A stretch of 64,000 nt of DNA from Clavelina lepadiformis. Taxonomy: Eukaryota; Chordata; Ascidiacea; Aplousobranchia; Clavelinidae. The DNA lies in contig NC_135242.1 of the NCBI RefSeq assembly GCF_947623445.1, forward strand, positions 9,858,001 through 9,922,000, given 5' to 3'. The translations under genes were made by a program, and so were the position numbers. Position 1 is the stretch's first letter. Each line of letters begins with the position of its first letter. Below, piece by piece: positions 36,676 to 49,789 of the stretch. The notes beneath the pieces are model-generated. The model was not told where the DNA came from. It searched no databases and worked only from the letters and a program-made list of their open reading frames with translations.

Positions 36676-37188
36676 CAGGGGTCGGCAACCTTTTGCTGGT
36701 CACGGGCCAAATGTCGAGTGTACAACTCTTTGGCGGGCCGGAATTTTCATTAATAGGCTACTATAATTCACACTCACTTCAGTATATTACGCTACATTGT
36801 TGCAATCTCAATCATACCAATCACAAAAAGAGCAAAAGATATGTATTCACACTTCAACAACACAGCATTATAAAAAAGTTTAGGTTAAAGCTCGTGTGCA
36901 TCTCTCTTTTTATCTATAACGACTAGTCTAATCTACAGACATTCTCGTACTTAGTACGAGATACTAGTCTACCGCCTTCGCACCAGTTTTATGGCGTAAC
37001 AATAGACTAGTACGACGTACTTATGGCGTAACAATACCACAATTTTTTCAAACAGTGCTATAAGTTCTATAACACTGCAGTTTGAAACTCAATACGAAAC
37101 AGCGGGCGGTAATTTTCTGATAACTAATTAATAAATATGTCTCGGGCCAGACGATTTCGCATGGCGGGCCGTAGGTTGCCGACCCTTG
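36676..37188. mobile_element. hAT-type MITE
   Basis: 513 bp. Left end CAGGGGTCGGCAACCTTTTG; right end read inward CAAGGGTCGGCAACCTACGG; both continue into GGGCC-containing sequence. No clear target duplication seen. It lies only 37 bp from the previous hAT element. Confidence 0.78.
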
Positions 37189-38318
37189 TGACGTACACAA
37201 ATAAAAACTAAATTATATACTTGAGTATCCAAGAATGAAGAGTGATGTTATGTGTTTAAAGACTGGTGCCAAAATAAACTTGGAGCGTATTTATCCTATC
37301 AAGCATGCAAATTTTAATTAATTATGCAAATTAATGCAAATATTACCCAAACAAAGTCTCATGGATCTATATTTTCGTTACAAATCACGAAAATGTGTTA
37401 CGTCCAATATCTGAAGAAGTAGAGCTAATTCACTAAAACAAAGTGCATTTTTGGATTCTACTCCCCAAATTTAAAAACGATCAAACATGTTGCGCCCTTT
37501 GAAAAAAGAATTATTGTTGGCCTGTGATCACCTTCATTTTTACTTCACCTGAAAAAGGTGCAACGATTTATTTATCATGGCTATTACCCAAAGAGAACTA
37601 GGTCTAAAAATTAATATGTTAAAGTATTTTTGTAAGAAACCGTTAACTTCAGTTAAAAGTTGCAATCTAGCGGTAGCTTACTAACCCGAACTTTAACAAA
37701 CCTTACTTTCTTCTATTTCAGCTTGAGGCTTATTTTAATGCCCAAAAGCTAATTTAAATCTTTTGTATCATTGCATGTTCATTTTTCTAAACTCACTGCA
37801 GTTGGATTTAATTTACTATGGGCTTGGAGACGTTCTTGCGATGAGACTTATTAGAGCTCTGCAAATACTATACGAAACTTTTCGACTGAAACAGGAGAGA
37901 TATAATTTCGACGGCTGTTGTTTGTTTACTTGAGCGTCGTTATACTGGTCAACAGCCAATTTTGAACGGAGATGCGATTATGGGATTCTTGAAGGGGTTT
38001 TGAAGCTGATTCTAAAAATGCCCTTATTTTGTTTCTAGCACTTTGCGAGGTATTGCATTTTAAATTTTTAGTTGTTATGCTATAATAGCCTATTATAGGG
38101 AGAATCTTTTGCCAACCTTTTGCAAAATAAGTGGTATATTGAGCAGTTAATTCCACATGTAGATAGTGCTTATAGCACTGCAGCAGAAAATTTCAAATAA
38201 ACTGTTTCGTTTTCACAAGGTTTGTTAATGGCAGATTTTAATCAATATTGTAGTAACATATACTGTTCAAAAGATTTATTTGTGCCATATTTTGATGGAC
38301 TGCTATTCTGTCTTTTTT
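37189..38318. other. Intergenic, nothing recognised
   Basis: AT-rich sequence between the hAT element and the pseudogene. No repeat ends for the pseudogene were located here. Confidence 0.35.
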
Positions 38319-39684
38319 ATGTCAAGAAAGTGCAAGAACAATCCCGATCTGTTTTGTTATATTTGTGGCAGTTTTATAATCAAAGGCAAGTAACGAAGTA
38401 TCACTTCAGATATCAAAGAGATGTACAAGTTGTACTTTGCCTGCCCATTAGGAGACCAAGACAAAAAGTGGGTACCACATAAAATATGTACATCTTGTTC
38501 AACTGGTTTACACAATTGGCCACACAAACGAACGTCATCGATGCCTTTTGCTATTCCATGATATGGCGAGAAACAAAAGACCACATTCAAGACTGCTATC
38601 TTTGCCTTGTCAATGTAAAAGGGTTTTCTTCAAAAAATAAAAGTAAAGTTCCATACCCCAACTTAGATTCAACGAGGAGACCTGTACCACATGATGCGTC
38701 ACTTTCTGTTCCGCTTCCTCCTCATGGAGGTCTTGAATCTGTTCCTGATGAAGTTGAAGATAGTGCTGCTGAAGGGAGTTGCACAGATCTGAGTAATTCT
38801 GCTGAGTCCCAATACGAACCAGAAGAAAGTTTAAAACCAAATATAAAACCGTCTATTCCTATAGCACATTCTGTCCATCTGAAAGAATGTTATGAAAGCA
38901 TCGAAGTCCTTCTGGAAGCTATTCAGTACAATGCTTACAAATGGAGTATTTGCGGAGACCTCTAAGTCGTTGGCATCTTGATGGGAATGCAGGGAGGTTT
39001 CACGAAACACTGCGTCTTCCTGTGTTTGTGGAACAACCGTGCTACCAAAGAGTATTATATCAGAAGAGACTCGCCTGTAAGATAATCGCACTTAACTGGA
39101 GTGGCTAACATCGAAAACGTTCCTCTAGTAGATCCTCAGAAAATTCTCTTGCCACCTCGTCATATCAAGCTAGGTTTGATGAAGAATTTTGTTAAAGCAA
39201 TGGGAAAGTGCAATTCTAATGGGTTCACATTTCTCTGCAAAAAGTTTCCTAGCATAAGCCAAGCAAAACTAAAAGAAGGAATCTTCGTGGGCCCTCAAAT
39301 TAGAGAAGTGCTGAAGGACCTACATTTTAAAAATTCATTGTTGACGTTGGAATTTTGTGCTTGGCAGGCATTCAAGTGGTTGCTAACGTTATAGGATATG
39401 CGAAATCGCCTTCTTTTCAGGTAGAAGTTGATGATTTGCTTGAGGCTTACAGAAAAATGGTTTGCCGCATGTCCCTCAAAATGCATTTTCTGCAATCCCA
39501 CTTGAACTTCTTTCCAGAAAACCTTGGTGCAGTTAGTGACGAACAAGGTGAACGATTTCACTAAGACATTCAAGCTATAGAAGCTCGTTACCAAGGTTTT
39601 TGGAATGAGGGAATGATGGGGGACTACTGCTGGATATTATATAGTCATGTGTACAAAAGAAAGTCATATGCTAAACATTTTTAA
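38319..39684 (+). pseudogene. Decayed copy of a dispersed repeat-family protein gene
   Basis: A path from ATG 38319 to TAA 39682 recovers a protein of a family I have seen as many near-identical uncharacterised copies in invertebrate genomes. Blocks in order: KCKNNPDLFCYICGSF, GDQDKKWVPHKICTSC, MPFAIPMIWRE followed by KDHIQDCYLC, TRRPVPHDASL, IAHSVHLKE, PLVDPQKILLPPRHIKLGL, GIFVGPQIREVL and SDEQGERFH. At least four frame changes or stops break it (first stop at 38391-38393; others near 38963, 39085 and 39392). The segment between PEESLKPN and KPSIPIAHS is shortened relative to what I recall. The cysteine pairs suggest zinc binding. Mobile-element origin is likely from copy number, but I know no formal name or reaction. 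Confidence 0.65.
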
Positions 39685-41160
39685 GTGCCGTGTATCATAG
39701 CTGTGTATTGTTTTTAATGCTTTTTTCTGAAAACACGGATTCGAAAATATCTTGAAAATGTGAAGAGCTAAAGAAAAAGTAAAGGCAGATTCGGAATCAG
39801 AGCAAAAAATACATCTCAAATAATATACTTGCGTTCTCGTTTAACAGAAAAGTGAAATTTTGTCGACCTTTATTAACCGTTACATTAGCGACCTAAGTTT
39901 TTTTTTCAATAATTCATATTACATAAAAATACCTTAATAGATTTTTTCTTAATTTCTGGGAAATAGTAAATGTTTGCCAATAATGTTCTATATTAAAATA
40001 TTTTTCGACCATAATCTTATAGCATAAAGTTTTCTCGTCAAGGATAGGTGTACAGCAGGAAAACGTTTTTAGTGGTTATGCATATTATAAATATTTTTTA
40101 TACAAAACACTATTGGCTTGCAATTTATAAACCGGCGTTTGGTGATCAAGGTCTACCTGGAGAAACAAAACACTGTCGCAAAATTTACTAAGTTACAACT
40201 TAGCAACCTTTCTGTATCGCAGTGCAGTGCGAAACTTGCACTTTTGCAGACATTGTTAAAACGGATGGCATGTTGTATTTCGTTTTAAGACACCAAAAAT
40301 AAAATTTAACATGGGTTGTTTGAATCAAAATCGACAAGGCTATCGAAGCTACGCTGAATCTGCGTACTTTCAAGCTTCATAGTAATTCGGTTTGACTTGT
40401 TTAAAACGTATATCCTGCATATATGCAGCCATGTTGCCATGTTTATTTAAACTAAAGCTAAAGTTTGCATTCAATGGATTTTGACTTGTAAAATGCATTC
40501 ATTCGATAAAAACTTTGCTTTTATTACTTACAGTGTATGAATGAGATGTTGTTGTTTTCGCATAGTTCAATCAGAATTTGGTCTTCCAGTAATTCGCATT
40601 TCCCTTTTCCTAAGAGTGTCAGATGACAACACCTGTAAAAATAAATAAGACGAGGAAACCTTTGAGTCTAATTACTTGAAGCCCCGCGCCTAATCGTATT
40701 TGCAATCGTGAGTTAATCACGATTTGCTAATTTAGTATGTTATAACTAAGCTTACCCAGGCAGATGAAAATACAGGAGATTGCTGTATTCTTGAGCGATT
40801 TCAAAATGAAGCATATGAGGAAACTGTGTTTGTATTTTTTCGTCAAGAAAACTTTAGCTCAGCCGTGCAGCTGTAAAGTCTGCTTCAGTCTAAACGACCA
40901 GTTGGTAAAAGATGACTGAAAGAAAAAGGTAGGAAAGAGGGCCATCCTAGGTTTTTCAACTATCCGCGGGCTGTAGTAGGTCTCGATAGTTTGATTAAAT
41001 GATACTCGCAATAACCATAAAATTAAGAGTCCAAGATGCCTTGCAATACTTCATGCTTTAAAAGTTAAACTTCAGAAAGCAGAAATGTTTAAAAAGTTGA
41101 TAGGCGTTATGTTGTAATGTAGTAACTGCAGCCCTTTGTATTTATTGCATTTATTATAGG
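39685..41160. other. Intergenic, SoxF upstream region
   Basis: AT-rich. No repeat ends or exons recognised. The distal part may hold SoxF regulatory DNA. Confidence 0.35.
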
Positions 41161-41171
41161 ATAGGGTTGTC

Positions 41172-41179
41172 TGACGTCA
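41172..41179. promoter_or_regulatory. CRE palindrome upstream of SoxF
   Basis: Perfect TGACGTCA, 40 bp before the putative 5'-UTR donor at 41219. A second identical site is at 41443-41450. Confidence 0.45.
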
Positions 41180-41218
41180 GAAAAATTATGAAATTTCTAG
41201 TGTAAAACACTTTTTAAG

Positions 41219-41463
41219 GTAAGTTTCTTAATTATCTTAGCTATCTAATACTGTAATAACCAATTACCAGCTCTAAATATTTTACGATAAAATAAATAAA
41301 TATACAAACACATGTTAACTGTGTTGTAAACTATCAAAACTTAAAAGCGCACAATGTTATGTTTTACCTATAAACTGCATGTACTCGTACGTTTTTATCT
41401 ACTCTTTGGTTTAGCTGAATACTATCACTATATAACATTAACTGACGTCACCACTTCTTTCAG
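41219..41463 (+). other. Putative SoxF 5'-UTR intron
   Basis: Strong donor (ttttaag|gtaagt) and strong acceptor (cacttctttcag) enclose 245 nt, ending 124 bp before the SoxF ATG. Not coding. A TATA-like tatataacatta at 41430-41441 offers an alternative start inside this interval. Confidence 0.45.
41443..41450. promoter_or_regulatory. Second CRE palindrome upstream of SoxF
   Basis: Perfect TGACGTCA just 3' of the TATA-like tatataacatta and 138 bp before the start codon. Confidence 0.45.
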
Positions 41464-41587
41464 GTGAGGACAGGTAGAGTAACATTGTTCCGGCGCATAT
41501 GAGGGAAATGGGTCGTTAACCAAATTGTTACATCAACCAGAAATTTCTCAATCGATCATAGGCTTGTACACATATTACTAACTTGGT

Positions 41588-44500
41588 ATGGCTGGTTTGC
41601 TACACGTCGTACCCGACGTTACATCAATCGAATCTTACCGTAATGTGTCTCATGACTGTCCGAAATCGACTACAGCTTACACCGGAGTATATACCAGCAT
41701 AAGCACATACTCTCCTCACAGAAGAAGCGCTGATGCCATTATTCTATCTCAAAGTACTTCTGCCACTCCCGAATCTGTAGATTCCCATTTGTCATACTCT
41801 TCGTCAAATCTCCAAAGTAGTAATATTCCTCCCCCGTTGTGTTCATATCCCGAGATGGCAGCCTGCGACGTATCACCATATTATAACACCTCAAACGCTC
41901 TGTATATGTCTAATGTGTTTGGAAATCCGCCATTGACAAATCCAACGCCCTATCAGTACCCGTACTACGACATTGTATCCAGTCAAAGTGTTAGTTTGTG
42001 TAGTAGAATGGGCGCAAGCACTCATTACCCAGAAAATTATACGTCATCACCACACGGACAAGGAATGGGTTCTCCACCCTTAATGCGGGGTCGAAATACA
42101 GGGAGAGCAAACGATGTCACCAAATCAACTAAGCGGAAGGTATATACTTATGTTTGGCTTAAATATTTGAGCATTTTATGCACTTTTGTATTTCAATCTT
42201 AGGTGGTTTTGCATGTAGTTGTGCTGCAAAGACCAAGTTTAAGTTTTTCCTAAGAAGAGTAATCTTTCTAAGAGTCTTTTAAACATTTCACCACCAAAAT
42301 CAGCACACCTTAATTGATGAAAAAAATACATAAGAAGCAAAAAAAAACCTAAAAACATTTATACGTTCCTTAACTTACTGAATAAATTACTTGATTTCTG
42401 TAAGACAGGTCTATATGCAGTGTAAAATAACATTTGCTCAGCTGTATGGTTCTTCATCCAATTTTAATGTGATATAGCAAAGGCAAGAAAAATCAAGAAA
42501 TTGTGTGACAAATATATTTTTGTTTGTCATGGTTTTGCTTTTGGTTTAAAATAAAATGATCTGGTTTACTTAAGAACTGTGTTTTTTAAAGGTGTTACTG
42601 GGGATCGAAACGGTCACTTAAATTTCTCTAGCAATTTTTCAAATTTTGTTTTGCTGCAACTACAGCGGAAAGTTAGCATCAGTCTAGTCGCGGTATCTTA
42701 AAAGTTTCTTAGTAGTCGCCAAAGTCAACTTTAAAAAACGCTTGGGAATAATATTTCATGTTTTGTATAAAACGAAATATGTCAGAGTTGATATTTCAAC
42801 TTGCAATTCATATTTTCTTAGTTTGGAAGTTTTATTAATTATATAACTTTTGCTGTATAGTGATTAGGCTCCCGACAGCATTTTCGTACGCTTTGATATG
42901 AAACTGTAATAACTAATGTTTAAGGTCGCAAAGGATGTGATTACAAAACGAGCGCCATTTTTTTACAGTAACCTGCCGTGCTGTTGCGCTAAGGTGCAGA
43001 CCGTAAACAACCAGCCTTGTAGCAAAAAGAGTAATGACTGCACTTTCATGTAATTGAAATTTATGCATTAAACTTTTTTTAGGAAGAGCCGAGAATTCGT
43101 AGACCCATGAACGCTTTTATGTGTTGGGCGAAAACCGAACGAAAGAGAATGGCAGAAGCGTATCCAGATCATCACAACGCTGAACTTAGCAAAATGCTTG
43201 GTACGTAAATTTTTTAAATGCACTTCAAACTATGGTTTGAAACAATTGATGTGCTCTTACTTAAAAAACATTTTATTGCAATGCGTTGGATTCGCGTATA
43301 TATATATCAAGAGTTGGGGACTATTATTTTCATATTTTTCCTTTTACTTATGTAACCTTTCAAACATATTTTTGGGTAAAATAACACAATACAACAATGG
43401 TGTATGGGCCTATTTGTCTTTATTTATTCATGTAATACACAGCCAGTTTTTGTTAAGTTTTTTGACTAAATGTACATTGCTCTACCGCAAAACCATCCTG
43501 CTATAAGTAATGAGCCTAAAAGATGGGAACTAATCGAGGTATATGCTGATTACTGCCTATGCTGGTAAGAGAGTCTTACCCGGAAAAGTTTAGCATGTGA
43601 AGTTGACGGAAATTACGTATGATCGAAACTGTTTATGTAGCAATATATTTTTAGTGCATCCCTATACGCAATAGCACCCAACGAGTTTATATTGCATGCA
43701 CAAAATAATATGCTTCATGACTTCGTGTAGCTTGTAGCACCTGAAACGGATTATATGGCTTTGCTATCACATAATCGGAAACGTATGATCGTGCACTGAC
43801 ATATTCGTATGAATCACAAGCGACGAGATCATGTTTTCCCAGCAATTTAGCACGTGGTTTTTGTAGAATTACATTGTACGATGTAGGCAATCGTAGAGTT
43901 TTCCCAAAGCTTTTTGTGGGCATTTTTAAACTTGTTGATAGCTTTTTGTTGCTGTTTCAATCAAATATCGGGCTGACGTATTGCAACATAACCGATTCTA
44001 GAACGGGAACCTAATATTCCAATTAGCCCTGGTATTAAACAGCATATCGCAAGGATGTAGTATTTCCTAAAAGAGTTATATGAGTCCGCTGCAAGGGCTT
44101 CAGTTATTAAAGGACTTGTGAACTGATTGGCAATGAGTCATTTATTTCTTTTAATGAAACAGCGTTTCTTGGTCTTTGAAGAGACTTAGATTCTTTTCGT
44201 GCAAAGTCTGTTTGCGTTTTCCGTAAAGTCGTTTTAGAATAGTTACGTACATTTCATACGCTAAGGGATGTCAGCACGCTTCAAAGCAATCACTACGATG
44301 GAAACATTGCAGCTGCTTTGATACTGTGATTGCAATCTGTCGAATTAATTCGGAAATCGCTAATCCGACAACCTATAACATACAAGACATATTACCTTCG
44401 AGCTGTTAAACGCTTGATCCTGCGTTCCAATTTACCACTGAAGAGAACGGAAACGCCACAAGATAATACAATGCTCATAATTTTAGACGGGAAACCGCCT

Positions 44501-47500
44501 AGCCTCAACAATGCCAAAGAGGAAGATACTAGAGCTCCATTGGTCAAAGATCAGATTACATTTTACCGCAAAAGCTCAATAATATTCGATTATTTTGTCC
44601 CAGATTGTGCCAATGAAAAATCTGCGTGTTATACTCAGACTGAGGTATATTTACCTTTGTCAGAATCAGCTCTTGTTGGTTGAGTTGATTTTTTTTTAAT
44701 TGTTGCAAAAATGATATTGCATAAATAATTTGACGAAAATATAGCACTGTTGTTGTACCCATCGTAATTAGACATTATTATAATTCTCATATAAACATTC
44801 CGCAAATCTAAACACCAAGGATGAACAACAGCAAACAAAATAGACAATAAGTTAATATATATTGTGATGTTTCACAATCACGTACTGTATACCCTGTTAA
44901 CAGTTTACATAAATTAAAAAATGGTAGTTTGTTTGTGTTATTTTTCATACTTCATTTTACCTCGGCATATGCCCAAAACAGACGTTGAAAAACTGCTGAA
45001 AAATATGTTTTTTTACGTAAGGGTTGATCACAAGCAAAAAGTTAATAAACAAACTAATCCAAACGCAACAGTTTTGTGAGAAATTGATTACTTTAAGAAT
45101 TGCGTATACTGAATATGCATAAGATAGCTTAGTGAATTAAAAAAAGATTTGAATGAACTGACAAGTTCTATAAGTAATGTTTTTTTGCAAAAGCGCCCAA
45201 GTTTTGTAAATACAGTTTTGTAAGTTTTGCAAATTTTTCAAGCAGTTGAAGTTCGTGAATAATGTGCTGTAATTTTTGGCATAATAAATTTTATATCGCA
45301 TTTGGCATTATAGTCCATTTAACAGTTAATCAACAAATGAACATATTAGCTTGCATACCATTTTCTTTAGCTACTACTATTTGCAATATCCCACATTTTA
45401 TCACGTTACTTTATGAAAAAATATTTCCGCTGTAAGCGATTTAAAACTAATCATACTCCTTGCTATTGTGAACGCTAAAATAAAAGCTTTCGAAATGTTA
45501 TTGGCGACTTTTTAATGTATTCTTTTAAAGGTAAGAAATGGAAAGAAATGTCAGCTGAAGATAAATGCCCATATGTAACTGAGGCCGAAAGTTTGAGGAA
45601 AAAGCACATGGAGGAACATCCAGATTACAAATACAGACCAAGGCGCAAACCGAAGGTGTGTTTCATTGTTATTTTGCATATCCAGAATAATTTGCATCTC
45701 ATAAAACATTTCACGCTGGAAGAAATAACAGAGTGCAACAGCTAGAATGCTAAGCAAACTGTGCGTTTTTAAATTCCAGTGGCAATTGTTATTAAGCTAA
45801 TTGCACTTAGTTTGCTCCAGTTTCCTGAATTGAGCTGTGAAACCTGATGCTTCCAGACCTAGGTTACAAAAGTAGGTTTGTGAACTCGTAAAGGCTGTGC
45901 GCGGTTCCCACTCGGCAATCTCTACTCTATTGGCTAACTCACCTTGATTTAGCATAAAGGTTCCCTGTACAACATAACACTGTAAATAAACATTTCAGAC
46001 TGTAAGAAATACTGGTTTATTTTTAAATTTTTCGTAAGTATTTTCATATATTTGATACAATGCAGACAAAATTATATGTAATCAACGCAAAATTAATCAA
46101 AAGCAACCTTTCCGTCTGAGAACGAAAACATCAGAACTGAATCGGCTGTACATAACGAAATATGTATGTAATCGCCTTTAATCCCAACTTGCCTTTAGAT
46201 ACTTCTTTGTATCTATATTGATTCATGAGTTGAATTAACGTATTCAATAAAATTGGCCATGAATAAATAACAAATAAATATTAATATCAAATACTTTAAC
46301 TAATTTTTAAACAAAAAACACTTTTGCAGACACACGTTTATAAATCTATCCGACGTTTAGATTTTAGATCATATAGTAAAGTGTATATAGATGTACAGGA
46401 AGTCTTGTTGAACTCGTAAAAGTATCGTGGATGGGTTGGGAGAGTCGCCCATTATGAAATATTTTTCAGAAAACTGCTCTCATTCAAAAGAGCGATTTTC
46501 TCCAATTAATCATTTATAAGGAATGTTGGACAATATGACATTGCATTAAATTACACGCATGAGTTTGAACATATTTTCCTGTTATTAGTTGAACAAAACT
46601 CCAAAGAAAAATATTTTTGTCCCATTTTGGACAATCATCATAAAAAAAGATTTGGACAGTATATGTACAAATCGTTAAACAGTAAGACCATATCTTAATA
46701 AAGCACTAGTGCAGCTGCAGGCTAATTTTGGAAAAAAACAGTGTATGACTAAGCCTTTGGGGCCATTTTTTCTTGCTGTTGCTGCTGTATATCTTGTCAA
46801 GCATATAAACTAACTTGCTTTCTCGGTAGACTATGGTAAGAAGGATTTCTTAAACTCCATATAGTAAAAGGCAATAATTTCAAGTAGCCTCAATAATTTA
46901 CCAACTAATTTTGAAAACGTGAATTTTTGGCGATGCTACCAAATTGGTTTTGGGCTGCTTTTGCATGCGTTCTTATTTCTATTGTAATTTCATTTTTCCG
47001 TAAGATAATTTTTAAAATACTCATATCATAAACTCATAAAGTTTTACGCAAGCAGATTTTTCTATCTTGTACTTCTCATAACAGACAGAGCGGTATATTT
47101 CTTCTATATAACCTTTTAACCCATAAACATATAAAAATATAGATAATGACGCTAAAGATCATAAACTAGAGGTACAACACAGTAGTTCTCCAAGTCAGGA
47201 CAATATGTCCTATCCAATCTTCAAGTAACAATCACACTCTCGATAAACCGCTGTATCTGCTAATTTTTAAGTTAACACATGTTAATTTGAGATCATTATT
47301 GTTAACACAGCTCAAAATACAAAGTTACCTAGTCTTTTATTATTATGTCAAAAAGAAGACTGCAATGTAATGGACTAAAAATCAAAGTCAAGTTTGTGCT
47401 ATCTTGTGGCTTAGCAAAATTATCGCGATTTCCTACCTTAGGCAATGTCATATCATGGACTACTTTCCCTATACTAACGTAGCTCTGTAGTATTTTAAAT

Positions 47501-49789
47501 ACTATATATTCTCTAGGCCTGACATAAACTTTAAAAAGTAATCTATACATATTTTTATATATACAGTATATATATACATCAGCGTTTATATTTATATGTT
47601 ATGTACCACTCAAAGTAGCTTGATTGCCGACATTGAACACGAATTTAGTGTTGTAAGTGTTTAATTTGTGTGGCTAAACTGCTACACTGCATACGAAAAA
47701 GTGATTTAATATGACATCATACGATAAATGCTTTAATCGTTTTTTTAGGAACCGAAAAACAAAAGATGCAAAACTAATTCAAGTGATTTAAAAATAACCC
47801 ATTCTCAAACAAACAGGTATGTCATGACCGTGAAGTTATTTGTATAATTGGCTTGTTTTTAGCATAAAACTTGTAAATATAACCTAATTAAGTGTGTTGA
47901 CTTATGCTAACAATAAAGACACAAAAAATACATACGCAAGTGAAAATATATAAACTCTAACAACTCGTTACTTAAACATAGTCAAGAGCATCATCTGCAT
48001 ATTCTGTTATTTGTTTAGATTTTTAGGAGCCGGTTCCTTTGAAAATCTTCATTCAGTAAAAGCATTGAGTAAAACCAACACTTGTGTGGAAAAAGCTAAC
48101 TCTGCCAATCAATTCTATCGAAATGGCGCGGTCTCAGTTCGTCATAACCATAGCAATAATAACAGCTACAACAAAAGCAAACATTTTAGACGTAGTTTGG
48201 ACTGCTTTAGAGTATCTGGAGAGAAACACTTAGTAGCAAATACAGGGACAAAATATTTGTCCGACATGAAGTCTACTCAAGACGCTGATAGCGCGGTGGG
48301 GCTTGGGGTGCATAGCGGCGATTCCTTTTTTCCTCCCGAAGGTAATTTTTTGCAACCTTTTAAAAAACATTCCGACATGTCCACACCTGCTGAAATTGTT
48401 AAACATTTTTTCGAAGATTCTGCCACTTTAAAGCCTTCCGTGGGGTTTGACGGACTTTTATGCTCAATTGACCGCCCGGGATTCCCTTCAAGCTTTACCT
48501 TCGGGAACAGTTATTCTGCGGCCAATTTTGCACCTGAATACGACCGTGCATCATTGCCAGTCATGGAACCATCGGTATTGCAGTTTCCTGTAGGAGAGAC
48601 ATCACATGATTCTTCATTTTACCCTAACCCTGAATCGGCGTCTGCGATACGTCCAGTAGCGAGTGCAAACAGTAACTGTGACGCTAGAATAATGGAAGTA
48701 GAAACACAAAAGACACCCAGTACTTTTGACAAGCGATCAAGACATGATGCTCCAGAAAACGTTTATGCTGGTATTTATTCCGAAAACCACTGCTCCGACC
48801 TAACCGCTTCGTACATCCAAGGAATGAAGCCTATGTTTGATACAAGTTATTATGAAAATCCTGCAAATTTTAATCCTTGCTTTTCAGCAGCGGAATACGT
48901 GAATCAATGCAACCCTTTTAATGCAGCTGATCGCGTTACAACGAACAGCACTTCAAATAATTCGTCCAATGTGGTAAACGCGCTTTCAGATGTGCGAGTT
49001 AGTGCACAAGAAAATGATGAATCAAACCATTTAAGCTCTCTAACAAAGGATGCTGGCTTCTACCAAAAACCTGTATATACTTCTTTCAAAGACAATCAGT
49101 ACACAAACAGGTTTACTGGTGTTAATTTGGATTCAACTTCTATTTATAATTCCATAGTAAAATCGGCTGTACCATTGTGCCCCATTTCCAGCAAGACCTT
49201 ATCGTCCAGTTACTTGCCCGGATATTCATCTAAGTCTTGCAACAATGAACCAGCCATAAAGCACGAAATTCAACCAACGCTTAAGTCGTACAGTGAACAC
49301 ATAAAAGACATACCCGGAGAAAACGAGCCCAAACAACCCTTTGAAAGCTGCAGCAATGCAATACAACGACTTGACAAGGTTGACCCAACTGCGCACGCTT
49401 CACAGTTATACGATACCTATGATAACCATAAGAATACAACCATGAAATGTTCCCCAGGGCTGGCAGAAGAAGAGTTTCGTGAATCTACTAATTTGAATTC
49501 TCAGCATGAAACAACTCTTTCTGTGGGAAATCACTGTTACAGCTTCTCTGATCGAGCTGGTAACGTCGCTTCCAATCGTGCTGAATATGATTTAATGCAT
49601 ACATCGCAAGCTTTACCCCAAGGAACCACTTATCGGCCACATATTTACGCTAAAAGTTCCACATCCATTTCCTCGCCAACGGCTTTGCGTGTTGGTAAGT
49701 CTATATCACCAAGCGCTGAAGGCATACCAACAAATGATATACAAGAAAGAGAAAATTTTGACCATGTTGATTGCCCGTTGTCCCAATGA
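41588..49789 (+). CDS. SOXF: SoxF-type HMG-box transcription factor
   Basis: Exons 41588-42139, 43083-43200, 45531-45655, 47749-47816 and 48019-49789 join in phase to 877 residues. The HMG box spans about residues 188-262: [20 protein letters not shown], then [10 protein letters not shown], then [20 protein letters not shown] marks a Sox protein, and the [10 protein letters not shown] and PDYKYRPRR pattern fits group F (Sox7/17/18). Intron 2 cuts the box after LSKML, within the Gly codon, the position of the single HMG-box intron of vertebrate SoxF genes. Vertebrate SoxF proteins are about 380-415 aa; here a Ser/Tyr/Asn-rich 184-residue N-terminus and a 590-residue C-terminus make it twice as long. 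No exact EFDQYL beta-catenin motif is seen; AAEYVNQCN is the nearest weak resemblance. SoxF factors act in endoderm and vascular or blood development in vertebrates. Confidence 0.9.
42140..43082. other. SoxF intron 1
   Basis: 943-nt intron between the N-terminal exon and the HMG exon. Donor gtatat, acceptor ttttttag. Nothing else recognised. Confidence 0.75.
43201..45530. other. SoxF HMG-box intron with an unexplained frame
   Basis: 2.3-kb intron, donor gtacgt, acceptor ttttaaag. It contains a 117-codon plus-strand frame at 44330-44683 and related in-frame sequence just upstream (see findings). No terminal repeats recognised. Confidence 0.6.
45656..47748. other. SoxF intron 3
   Basis: 2.1-kb AT-rich intron, donor gtgtgt, acceptor ttttttag. 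No feature recognised. Confidence 0.75.

Noticed and set aside
40145..40175. Collagen-like Gly-X-Y run (GDQGLPGE)
   Set aside because: Only three repeats, no exon boundaries and no surrounding triplets.
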